Assembly: GCA_003573635.1 (NCBI GenBank)
Contig: QUTJ01031691.1
Span: forward strand, 1 to 15,045
Source: Goniomonas avonlea
Taxonomy: Eukaryota > Cryptophyceae > Goniomonadida > Goniomonadaceae
Direction: 5' to 3'
DNA length: 15,045 nucleotides
A program made the translations under genes and the position numbers. The notes below the pieces were generated by a model, which did no database searches, was not told where the DNA came from, and worked only from the letters and a program-made list of their open reading frames with translations. Shown piece after piece: positions 8,353 through 15,045 of this stretch (its first letter is position 1; each line of letters starts with the position of its first letter).

Positions 8353-8710
8353 GGTTGAAGCATCGTGTCGCTGTTGAGACATGGTGAAACTTGTCTGGAA
8401 TAGGTATTTACTCAATTTGGAGCAAAAGCCTGGCTCAAAACCGAATCAACGCAACCCAAGCTTCGACAATATTACCGTCCTCTCTGAAGTCTTAAGACTT
8501 CCACTATTTCTTAAACACGATATTATTGTCCAAGTTCGTATGCGCGCAAAGACTGTGCTTGTTTCTTCACAAGGGAAAGCATTCCCTTCGGCAGCGTGGG
8601 CTTCGGAGCGGACCCGTCCAAGGCCTTATCTCTGTGACACACATGTTGACTTCAAAGAATAGCAAAACAAACTACCACTTACGCCGCAATTTCCCACTGG
8701 TCTTGGTTGA

Positions 8711-8827
8711 ATGAGTTCAATTGCTCGACTTGGACGAGCAGCGAAAACATTCTTGGCTGCTTTATTTGGCCTCTCGCTAGCTAGTTTAGTTACCTGGTAC
8801 CGTTACCGTGACAGTACTGGAGTCTGA
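8711..8827 (+). CDS. Candidate small single-pass membrane protein, possibly 5' exon
   Basis: ATG 8711 (immediately after an in-frame TGA) opens 38 codons: a basic N-terminus (ARLGRAAK), one hydrophobic segment (TFLAALFGLSLASLVTW) and a basic flank YRYRDS. This arrangement resembles small mitochondrial inner-membrane proteins. A donor at the last codons (GGA/GTCTGA) is in phase with an acceptor ATCCGAG/GTACAG near 8888. That would add a charged stretch (AAKRTLRRMVSQDSGEEPED) running toward the CA repeat; an alternative donor is A/GTACTG. Neither extension is proven and no family was recognised. Confidence 0.3.
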   Translation: MSSIARLGRAAKTFLAALFGLSLASLVTWYRYRDSTGV

Positions 8828-9017
8828 GATGGTGCGGAATCCGGAATCCGGCCTGCCGGGGCTCTGTTTTGTCGATATTCGATCCGAGGTACAGTCTGTT
8901 GCAGCAAAGCGAACTTTGCGCCGGATGGTGTCACAAGACTCTGGAGAAGAACCCGAAGACCCAAGCCATGACAACCAGATTTTGGCGACACGTCTGCATC
9001 ACATCTTTGCACGGCAA

Positions 9018-9069
9018 CACACACACACACACACACACACGCACCACACACACACGCACCACACACACA
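9018..9069 (+). repeat. (CA)n microsatellite
   Basis: Interrupted CA repeat (ACACAC runs broken by GCACC). It lies downstream of the small candidate ORF. Confidence 0.95.
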
Positions 9070-9319
9070 ACACACCTCCACCCTGTGCCGTTGACTACAC
9101 GGAATTATTTTCCACATTGCATGTATGATTGTTCAGGGAAACCCGAAACATCATGAATGCTTGAGATTCGAGACCCAGAGCAGGAAGTATCGCACTGCCT
9201 TTTAGTGTCAGTTCGTAACTGCCCGCCAGTGTTCCCTGCAAATAGCAAGGCGCTATCGAAGACCGGACCAGCCAATGCAGCTGCACCTGACTCGGCTTCG
9301 GGAAACCATCTGCGATGAA

Positions 9320-9980
9320 TTACGGATCTTCGAGTAAGGGTTCACTTTCGGGCTGAGCAGTCTCGGATCGCTCCTGCAGCTCTTTGGCCTTCTCTCTGTG
9401 ACTGGCATCAGTCACAAGCAACCGCCGCGAAGTGACCAACATTGCAGAAGATAACGTACCGTTCATTCCGCAAGCTCTTGGCCTCTTGTCCCTGACGGTA
9501 CTTGAGGTACGAATACCACGCCGCCGCGAGAAGCCCCGCGACAACTGACAGCTGTGGGTGGCACGTTGGGAGTTTTCAAAGTGGATCGGAATCTCCATTT
9601 AGAGCATTCACCATCGCCGTCAAATATGCCGAATCGTCCGGCTGTGGCAATGCAAATGGAGCTTCGGCAAAATTGGCCAATTTGGGTGGCAAATATGACA
9701 AACCGGGTTGTCATCAGCGCCAGACTCAAATTTGGCCATAATTTGGCGATGGCAACGACCGGTGGAGTTGCTCTTATGTCGCCAAATAAATTTGGCGATG
9801 GCACTATGGCAGTTCTTTCCGGATCAAAATATCAGTCCTCTCGTATGGTACTCTGGGCGACCTCGTGTGTGATAATGAGCTCGGCGCGAGTCATCTCGTG
9901 TCTGGTAATGAGCTGTGTACTTAGTCCTAGCCCGAGAACATGAACGAAGTTCAGGCTCGCACATCCTAGGTGCTTGGTTA

Positions 9981-10075
<95 letters not shown>

Positions 10076-13000
10076 ATAAACTGGGATTCAACGCTGACCA
10101 GGAAACGTAGTCTATGCTCGAGACACGCACGACCAAAACAAGACAAGACAAGTGTGCGCACCATGTTGGGTGCAGTGAAGACGACGTCTCCAAACACAAA
10201 CAGGCCCAGCGAGGTTGTCACCATGTCCTTGATATTCCCTGCGCAACGACATCTGAGATCAGTCCAAAAAATGTTTCGAGGAAAGTGCGGGGGGCTTGGA
10301 GAGTTGACCTGGTGACCCTCCAAATGCTCAAGCTTGGAGGTTACCAGGACAGGATGGATGCCGAGTGGTCGACCTGGACTGAGAAACTCGGCCTCCGACC
10401 ACATTGAACATCGCTACGTGCCCTTGGCGGTTTCGTGAGAGGTGTTTGGTATTGTCACCAAGAGGGAGGGGGGGGAGGACGAGCGTGTGTACGAGCGCGT
10501 GTCTGTCTGGACGTGTGCGCGGGCGGGTACGCCTTGTCTACGTATGTGTCTCTCAGTCTCTGTCTCTCTGTCTCTCTGTCTCTCTGCGTGCGTATCGCTG
10601 TCTGTGGCATGTCTGTGCCCGCGCCCTCACCCGTTATGGACGTCGCCAGTGGTGAGTTCACCAGCGTGCACAGGAAGATCATGTAGTTGAGTAGGAGAGC
10701 TTGCCCCGCAGCCACAAAGAAAAACACCTGTGGACAGTGTGAGCTGGATTGCGAGACTGACATTTGGCAGCGTTTGCTTGAGCGGAGCCACAGTGGCTTC
10801 GCTCAAGGAAACGCTGCCGCATATCAGTCTCGCAAGCCATCCACGGGCCTTTTCTGACTCATAACACTGACAAGACGGACTTTACCAGTGTGTTGTGTGT
10901 GTGTGTGACCTACGGATCTGTGGCTGCTCTGGCTTCCTAGGTGCTTGAATACTCTCTCTGTGTGTGCTGGCGTTGTGATTGTGTGTTGTGGCTGTGTGTG
11001 TGTGTGTGATTGTTGTGGCTGTGTCTGTGTGTGATTGTGGGCTGTGTGTGTGTGTGTGTACGTCGTAGGGCCTTACCACAAAAAGAGGAGACTCCAAGGC
11101 AGGATCCTGCAACACATTGCTCGACTCAGAGCTGAACCACCAAGTGCTCAGCATGAATGGCAGAGCGATCTGTTCGACAGTTATTCTTAGCGGGTGAGCG
11201 ATAGCAGTCACCAGTGGGTATCCACGCTCTCTCTCACTCAGACACACTCACAACCCACAAAACCGTAATATGAGCGCGCTGTCAGTGTGTCGTGGCGCAT
11301 GTGCAAGGGGCTGATCTGTCCGCGGTGCAGTGCAGGGTGGGCCATGTGGGTACACCAAGTTGATCCACGCACGCGCTCGGCACTCATCACAACTTAACCA
11401 TGTCCACACCCACACACGCGCGTGCACGCACACACGTGTGACACACGCGCGCGCGCGCGCGCACTGACGCCTAACGCGCAACTCACACGCTGTCATTGGG
11501 TCGACAAGAGCGTGTGGCGCATGTGCAAGGGTGAGGAGTGGATCTGGTTCGCGGTGCAGGACGGCACGATCCAGCACTGAGTGTGCTCATGTTGACACTG
11601 AGATGAGCACATATTGCAGGACTCAACCAATTGTGAGTGTGCGCGCGTGCTGCGCGCGTGTGTCCATGTGCGCGCGCGTGTGTGAGTGGGATACGGCTAA
11701 GTTGTGAGTTCGGGGCCGCACCAAGTTGTTGTAAAACAGCAGGCCCACTTCAGACAGCCCCGCCGGTTTGCCAAGCTGCAAGGTTCGGTCAGTGCGGAGT
11801 GAACTAGCACGCGGGTGTGGTTGCAGGGACTTGTATCTGTCAACCTGAATTGGTCAGGAGATAGGTACTTTTCGTATTTCGGTGCGCACAGAGTGCATGG
11901 TGCTGTTACTGCGTTGGATCTCTTCACCTTTCGATTGGTCGGTATTGTGTCGATGTGTCTGTGGATGGAAATCTGTATGTGGATGGAAGCTGTATGTGGA
12001 TTGAAATCTGCGTGGCGGTTGACACTAAATGCGTTAGGACGGTCACTGTGCTTGGGTTGACAAGCCTGACAGCACGTGTGCAACGGCTTTTACGCATGGT
12101 GACCAATTTCCGCGCACATCAAAAGAATAAAAAACCGTCAGGACGTATTCTGCGATTCTGCGAACGTATTCTGCGAAGCAGATGGCACCCTGGAATATGA
12201 CACCAACTGTGTCTAACGACCATTCGGGGTCACATTGGAAACTAGATTCACAGTCCAAGGATGCACCTTGGCAATCAGGAGGAGATACCCTGCTGTGGCA
12301 GCGACACAGACAAGAACCCAGAAATAACCTGTTCAGTCCGATAAGAACAATGAAGCGGACACATTTGAGCTGCAACAATGGTTTCACGTGATCATCATCG
12401 GGCTAAATACGAAAGTGTCAAGGGTACTCGCCAGTCGCAGTCCCAGTTATGTCAGTGAGGGAAGCCGCGGTAGCCGCTGCATCGAGGTCACTGGGAGACA
12501 TGTTGTAAGACACGACCTACATAAACACATTGCCAAGCCAGCCAAGAATTGGAGAAGAGGTGGCGACCTTCCCAGAAATAGCCGTTCGCCAAGCATGACA
12601 ATCATTGGTGTCAGGCGCCGCGTCGCACTACCAAGGCAAGGTCAGATGCGACATGGAGCCAATGATACTACCTGAACATCGGAACATTCAAGTGCTGCAA
12701 AGCCACTACTCCAGAAAATCCATAGAGCCACCTGGCGACGAGGTCATGAGCAGGACCGTGAGTAACCCGCACGAAGAACCCACCAGCAGATTGACATGGG
12801 AGCCAGCTATGCAAGGATTCAGCGCTTTGGGCTCAAGGAGCAAAACAACTTACCTGTCGCGCGACGCTCCATTCCAGCTTTGGTAAATTGATGCGCCCAG
12901 TAGCTTGCAAGACAACAAGTATTGAAAGGGAAAGGACCATCTGAATGACGAAGAGGGAAAGTGGGAACCCAAAATGAAAATAACTAAAGACTGCCTTGTT

Positions 13001-13112
13001 GAACATGACCTACACGAAAAAGGTGTGAGGGACAATCGCGGATGACATATTGACGCACCAAGGACACCGATACGGTGCCGTAGGCAACACAGATCCACGC
13101 CCCTCGATCCAT
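9320..13112 (-). CDS. Nucleotide-sugar transporter, SLC35D/GONST type
   Basis: Ten-helix Golgi/ER antiporter expected to exchange a nucleotide sugar for its nucleoside monophosphate. Thirteen exons on the minus strand: 13112-13059, 13009-12854, 12806-12784, 12731-12672, 12627-12521, 12476-12432, 12328-12267, 11775-11722, 11169-11077, 10727-10631, 10238-10162, 9551-9460, 9395-9320. All phases match and give 331 residues, the usual family length. Landmarks: VMFNKAVFSYFHFGFPLSLF (TM1-2), QHLNVPMFSATRRLTPMIVM and GERLFLG, ATAASLTDIT, GYFWVLVCVAATAGYLLLIA, GLSEVGLLFYNNL, LVNSPLATSITGNIKD, GLFVFGDVVFTAPNM, then AAAWYSYLKY and a charged tail ending EPLLEDP. The GNIKD motif is of the UDP-sugar (SLC35D) kind rather than the GALNK motif of GDP-mannose carriers, so a UDP-sugar is likelier; this is inference. 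In-frame TGA before the ATG fixes the start. Exons 2-7 are separated by tiny introns except one (103 bp, apparent GC donor at 12431); introns 7-11 are 349-610 bp and repeat-filled. Confidence 0.92.
9661..9800. repeat. AATTTGGC inverted/direct repeat cluster (intron 11)
   Basis: Within intron 11 of the transporter, AATTTGG or its complement occurs at least five times, forming AAATTGGCCAATTT (9670-9683), GACAA...TTGTC (9698-9713) and GCCAAATAAATTTGGC (9781-9796), with (A/T)TTTGGCGATGGCA repeated near 9742 and 9790. Confidence 0.75.
9963..10072 (+). repeat. (CT)n microsatellite with element-derived flank
   Basis: About 90 bp of nearly pure CT in intron 11 of the transporter (GA in the transcript). 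The preceding TCCTAGGTGCTTGGTTACTC matches the right part of the dispersed element (TTCCTAGGTGCTTGAATACTC at 10935-10955). Confidence 0.93.
10470..10600 (+). repeat. G-rich run and (TCTCTG)n microsatellite in intron 10
   Basis: A GGGAGGGGGGG tract near 10463-10476 is followed by GTGT/GCGC-rich sequence and interrupted CTCTGT repeats at about 10548-10590. All lie inside intron 10 (10630-10239) of the transporter and do not code. Confidence 0.8.
10749..10835. repeat. Long near-perfect inverted repeat (43-bp stem)
   Basis: Arms 10749-10791 and 10793-10835 pair over 43 positions with about five mismatches around a single central base (A10792). Arm landmarks are TTGCGAGACTGA, GGCAGCGTTT, CTTGAGCG and AGCCAC. 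It sits in intron 9 of the minus-strand transporter, about 20 bases upstream of the exon-10 acceptor (10728) in transcript sense. It could be a palindromic insertion or a structured RNA. Confidence 0.9.
10881..11060 (+). repeat. Dispersed element copy B and GT microsatellite
   Basis: 10881-10965 carries the same ordered blocks as 102-225: TTTACCAG, CTACGGATCTGTGGCTGCT, TTCCTAGGTGCTTGAATACT and CTCTCTCT. It is surrounded by interrupted GT/TGTGGC repeats up to 11060. All lie in intron 9 of the transporter, just inside its GTAAGG donor (11076). Confidence 0.7.
11286..11575 (+). repeat. Intron 8 repeats: direct repeat pair and CA/CG tract
   Basis: GTGGCGCATGTGCAAGGG followed by GATCTG and CGCGGTGCAG occurs near 11292 and again near 11514 (about 220 bp apart). 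Between them, 11405-11462 is alternating purine-pyrimidine CA then (CG)n, ending in about 20 bp of pure CG/GC alternation. A 9-bp hairpin (GTGCTCAT / ATGAGCAC) follows at about 11582-11612. Confidence 0.8.
11957..12011 (+). repeat. Short minisatellite, 17-18-bp unit, three copies
   Basis: Units GTCTGTGGATGGAAATCT, GTATGTGGATGGAAGCT and GTATGTGGATTGAAATCT in tandem within intron 7 of the transporter. Confidence 0.85.
12120..12180 (+). repeat. CGTATTCTGCGA short repeats
   Basis: CGTATTCTGCGA, TTCTGCGA and CGTATTCTGCGA follow each other at about 12144-12176 in intron 7 of the transporter. Confidence 0.75.
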
Positions 13113-13357
13113 TCTTCAAGGCTAAAGTTCAAAGGCGCAGCATGCACTGTATGATGCAGTTGATCAGGACAGTAGAGATATTTTACTTTTATAAACAAGG
13201 AAAGTGTCCGAAAACAATATCTGATCTGTAGATATCGAGAGATCCGACCAAAAATGCAAGCGCTCGGTGGTCACCATCAGCATCATCTGCGGATCCAAGT
13301 CATCTGGCTGTCTTCAACACGCCTGTCTCGAACTCCCTGCCTTTCTGGCTCTTCGCC
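13113..13357. promoter_or_regulatory. Divergent intergenic region
   Basis: About 245 bp separates the start codons of the minus-strand nucleotide-sugar transporter and the plus-strand secreted protein. It holds a TTTATAAAAG-like AT-rich stretch (about 13185-13197, TATA-like on the minus strand) and a hairpin ATATCT / AGATAT (13217-13235). No specific factor site was recognised. Confidence 0.4.
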
Positions 13358-14252
13358 ATGACAGCGCGGAGATGTGTTGCCCTCGCGATGATTCTGTGCT
13401 TTGGACACCACGTCCTGGGCGAGTTGAAGGAGGTTGCATTTGGAGTCGATTTCTCAGGAGGTTACTTGTTTGTATCAGACGTACTGTACAGGAACCTTAC
13501 TTGGACCCTTTGCGTGCGATTCTTGACCAATGGCTCTCATATTATGAGCCAGAGCATTGGCAGCTCCGTTTGCCCTTCTGGCGCCCACGATGCTGCGTGT
13601 CCGCTTCCCGTCGGGTTTCAATTGGCGTCATCTATGACATATTCGCAATTAGTGGGAACCTGGCGTGGGATTTCCAAGTGTGCCGCCCCAGAAGAGGAGG
13701 TGATCCGTGCCCAAGCTCCGCCCCTGTTTCGTGCTGAAACAACCTGCAGGTCTGGTTGCGGTTCGAAGCGTCTTCCGCCCGTTTCCCTGCCCACGGTTTC
13801 ATTTGGGAGCGCTTCGGGAGAGCAGGGGATGGGTTGGATGTAGTCTTGTTCAGTCGACACACTGGTGTGTTCGGATTTCAGTGCGATGTTTGCTGACACT
13901 TGGAAGCTCCGCTGCCGGCTCATCTGCAAGTCTCCATGTTCAGCCAATTGAATGGTGCATGGAACGGAACCTTGTTCGAAGCAGGAATGAATCGAACGAT
14001 GTGCGACACTGCCAAAGTGAACCATACGGTGTATCTTTGGATCTGGCGTGAGTCGCACTTGGTATCTCACAGGAAACTCACAGCACTTCAGAGAACGAGC
14101 TGTTGATTTGGCGAAAGTTGCGCCCTCAGAACAACACAACTGGCGAAGGGCTCAACAATCCATTCAGAGTTCTCCAAGGCCCGATGGGCGAGAGTGTGTT
14201 CGACCCCTTCGGTGGATTCCGACTGTCTGGTTTCGACCTTCGCCGGTTTCAG
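13358..14252 (+). CDS. Secreted glycoprotein-like protein, 3' end unresolved
   Basis: Function not recognised. Exons 13358-13699, 13750-13864, 13907-14047 and 14092-14252; introns 50, 42 and 44 bp, phase-consistent; 253 residues so far. It starts with a clear signal peptide ([20 protein letters not shown], likely cleavage after VLG). The rest is non-membrane and has about six N-glycosylation sequons: NLT, NGS, NGT, NRT, NHT and NNT/NTT. A short motif recurs: [13 protein letters not shown] in exon 1 and [12 protein letters not shown] in exon 3, suggesting a duplicated extracellular module; exon 2 reads [20 protein letters not shown]. Several cysteines are present. After TTTCAG at 14252 a donor GTCTGC is likely and the gene would continue past the repeats. 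If unspliced, the frame runs through a Gly-Glu repeat to a stop at 14684. It is divergent from the sugar transporter. Confidence 0.65.
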
Positions 14253-14280
14253 GTCTGCCCGTCCGTGACACGAGCGCGCG

Positions 14281-14316
14281 TGGTGTGGGTGTGTGGGTGT
14301 GTGGGCGTGGGTGTGG

Positions 14317-14377
<61 letters not shown>

Positions 14378-14468
14378 CGAGGGTGGGTGTGAGGGTGAGG
14401 GTGTGAGGGTGAGGGTGTGGGTGTGGGTGTGGGTGTGGGTGGGTGTGGATGTGGGTGTGGGTGTGGGT
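14281..14468 (+). repeat. (GGGTGA)n / (GGGTGT)n tract
   Basis: GGGTGT units, then about 14 tandem GGGTGA hexamers (about 14309-14405), then GGGTGT units to 14468. The plus strand has a GGG run every six bases. The plus frame of the preceding exon would read Gly-Glu and Val-Trp repeats, but a donor at 14253 suggests it is intronic. Confidence 0.95.
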
Positions 14469-14484
14469 TGTGCGATACAGAAGC

Positions 14485-14655
14485 AAACTCGCACCACGAT
14501 CATACTGTTGTGCGCTAACAGAGGGAGAACTCGCTTTTTGATCACACTGTTGTGCGCTAACGGAGAGAAGCGAACTCACACTGTCGCTAAGACACTGTCG
14601 AGAGAAGCGATCTCGCTCTACGATCACTGTTGTGCGGAGAGAAGCGAGTCTCAGA
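14485..14655 (+). repeat. Degenerate tandem repeat, about three copies
   Basis: Copies begin ACTCGC or TCTCGC near 14489, 14530 and 14609. Each contains GATCA(C/T)-(A)CTGTTGTGCG followed by (CTAAC) and GGAGAGAAGCGA-like sequence. Spacing is uneven (about 41 and 79 bp) because of an extra GTCGCTAAGACACTGTCGAG block before the last copy. Confidence 0.7.
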
Positions 14656-15045
14656 TTGCCATCGTCGGCTCAAGCAGACTCTGAACTAACTCTCTCTCTC
14701 TCACACACACACACACACTCACTCTCTTTCCCCTGTTGCGATTGTGCCTGAAACCGAAACCTCATGCTATTCCAAATCCATTCGCTGTCCACAACTTCGG
14801 GCCGGTCTGACCGGTTGATTGATTACACTAACATCACTTAGTGATGGGACCTGAGCTTTCTCGGGGGGGAGGTGGGGGTGCAGCTCAAGTTGGCTACAGG
14901 CTCTCGAAAAACTGTTCTAATCACTGATTTTCACGAAGAACGAACATGATCTCAATTGATTACAACACTGTGCACCCCTTTTACGCACCCTGCCCCACCC
15001 CCTCCCCTCTCACACAGAGACAAACACAACGCACTTACGCACCCT
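14656..15045. other. Window end: low-complexity sequence, no supported gene
   Basis: Contains CTCTCT followed by CACACA (14689-14726), a GGGGGGGAGGTGGGGGTG run (about 14862-14880) and repeated TTACGCACCCT-like ends (14980 and 15035). The 3' exon of the secreted-protein gene could lie here or beyond; none was identified. Confidence 0.5.

Larger units (their letters stand above)
8353..9319. other. Spacer with hairpins, small ORF and CA repeat
   Basis: Apart from the small ORF at 8711 no gene is supported. Two clean hairpins occur: 8486-8501 (GAAGTCTTAAGACTTC, perfect) and 8571-8588 (AAGGGAA / TTCCCTT, 4-nt loop). A GGAATCC direct repeat and CCGGC/GCCGG pair lie at about 8836-8860. Both flanking transporter genes end into this region, so it should hold two 3' untranslated ends. 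Confidence 0.5.

Noticed and set aside
8039-8415. Further open frames around the duplicated exon, both strands
   Set aside because: Off-frame readings of the final transporter exon and its copy.
9832-10404. Minus-strand frame with a long Arg-Glu repeat
   Set aside because: The Arg-Glu run is the CT microsatellite in intron 11; only 10238-10162 of this frame is coding, as an exon of the sugar transporter.
13618-14139. Minus-strand 173-codon frame opposite the secreted protein
   Set aside because: Antisense shadow; the plus strand gives a signal peptide and phase-consistent short introns.
14281-14468. Telomeric repeat
   Set aside because: GGGTGA/GGGTGT is G-rich but internal, mixed and flanked by gene and other repeats; it is not a known telomere unit as far as I can say.
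14088-14627. Minus-strand frames with Thr-Leu/Ser-Pro/His-Thr repeats
   Set aside because: Products of the GGGTGA tract and nearby repeats read in antisense; the plus strand here holds a spliced gene.
1-15045. tRNA, rRNA, CRISPR or bacterial mobile elements
   Set aside because: No cloverleaf with TTC-arm and matching acceptor stem, no rRNA-like sequence, and no regular direct repeats with unique spacers were seen; the minisatellites have no spacers.

Overview
This window comes from a nuclear genome of an intron-rich, gene-dense microbial eukaryote. Reasons: every recognisable protein is broken by very short GT-AG introns (mostly 41-52 bp, with a pyrimidine-rich 3' end and often a CTAAC/CTGAC-like branch site), there are no bacterial-style operons or ribosome binding sites, and the spacers and some introns are full of microsatellites, minisatellites and inverted repeats. 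The REC domain of hybrid-kinase type and the nucleotide-sugar transporters fit a fungus-like or other protist lineage. I cannot name the organism. All gene models below were spliced by eye from reading frame, splice consensus and family similarity.

Layout. 1-899: no supported gene; 80-507 is a dense run of short palindromes. 900-1854 (+): a weakly supported Ser/Arg-rich hypothetical protein with one 46-bp intron. 1855-3132: degenerate direct repeats, including a ~212-bp tandem duplication. 3133-4077 (+): a response-regulator receiver (REC) protein in five exons, possibly extended by a 3' exon (4229-4402) encoding a tail anchor. 4403-6077: repeat-bearing spacer. 6078-6767 (-): an unrecognised multi-pass membrane protein in three exons, head-to-head with 6866-8180 (+), a triose-phosphate/nucleotide-sugar transporter (TPT) family protein in seven exons. 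8181-9319: spacer with a duplicated copy of the last transporter exon, a small candidate ORF and a CA repeat. 9320-13112 (-): a complete 331-residue nucleotide-sugar transporter of SLC35D/GONST type in 13 exons; its 5' introns are tiny and most of its 3' introns are swollen with repeats. 13358-14252 and beyond (+): a secreted, heavily sequon-bearing protein, divergent from the previous gene, whose 3' end is not resolved. 14253-15045: (GGGTGA)n and other repeats.

How the genes relate. The two drug/metabolite-superfamily sugar transporters, the unknown membrane protein and the secreted glycoprotein would all use the secretory membranes, which makes 6-14 kb look like a secretory/glycosylation neighbourhood; functional linkage is inference only. 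The most unusual points are the palindrome array at the left end, the possible membrane-tethered REC protein, a near-perfect 43-bp intronic stem beside a splice acceptor, a probable GC-AG intron, and a dispersed element that seems to accompany microsatellite growth.
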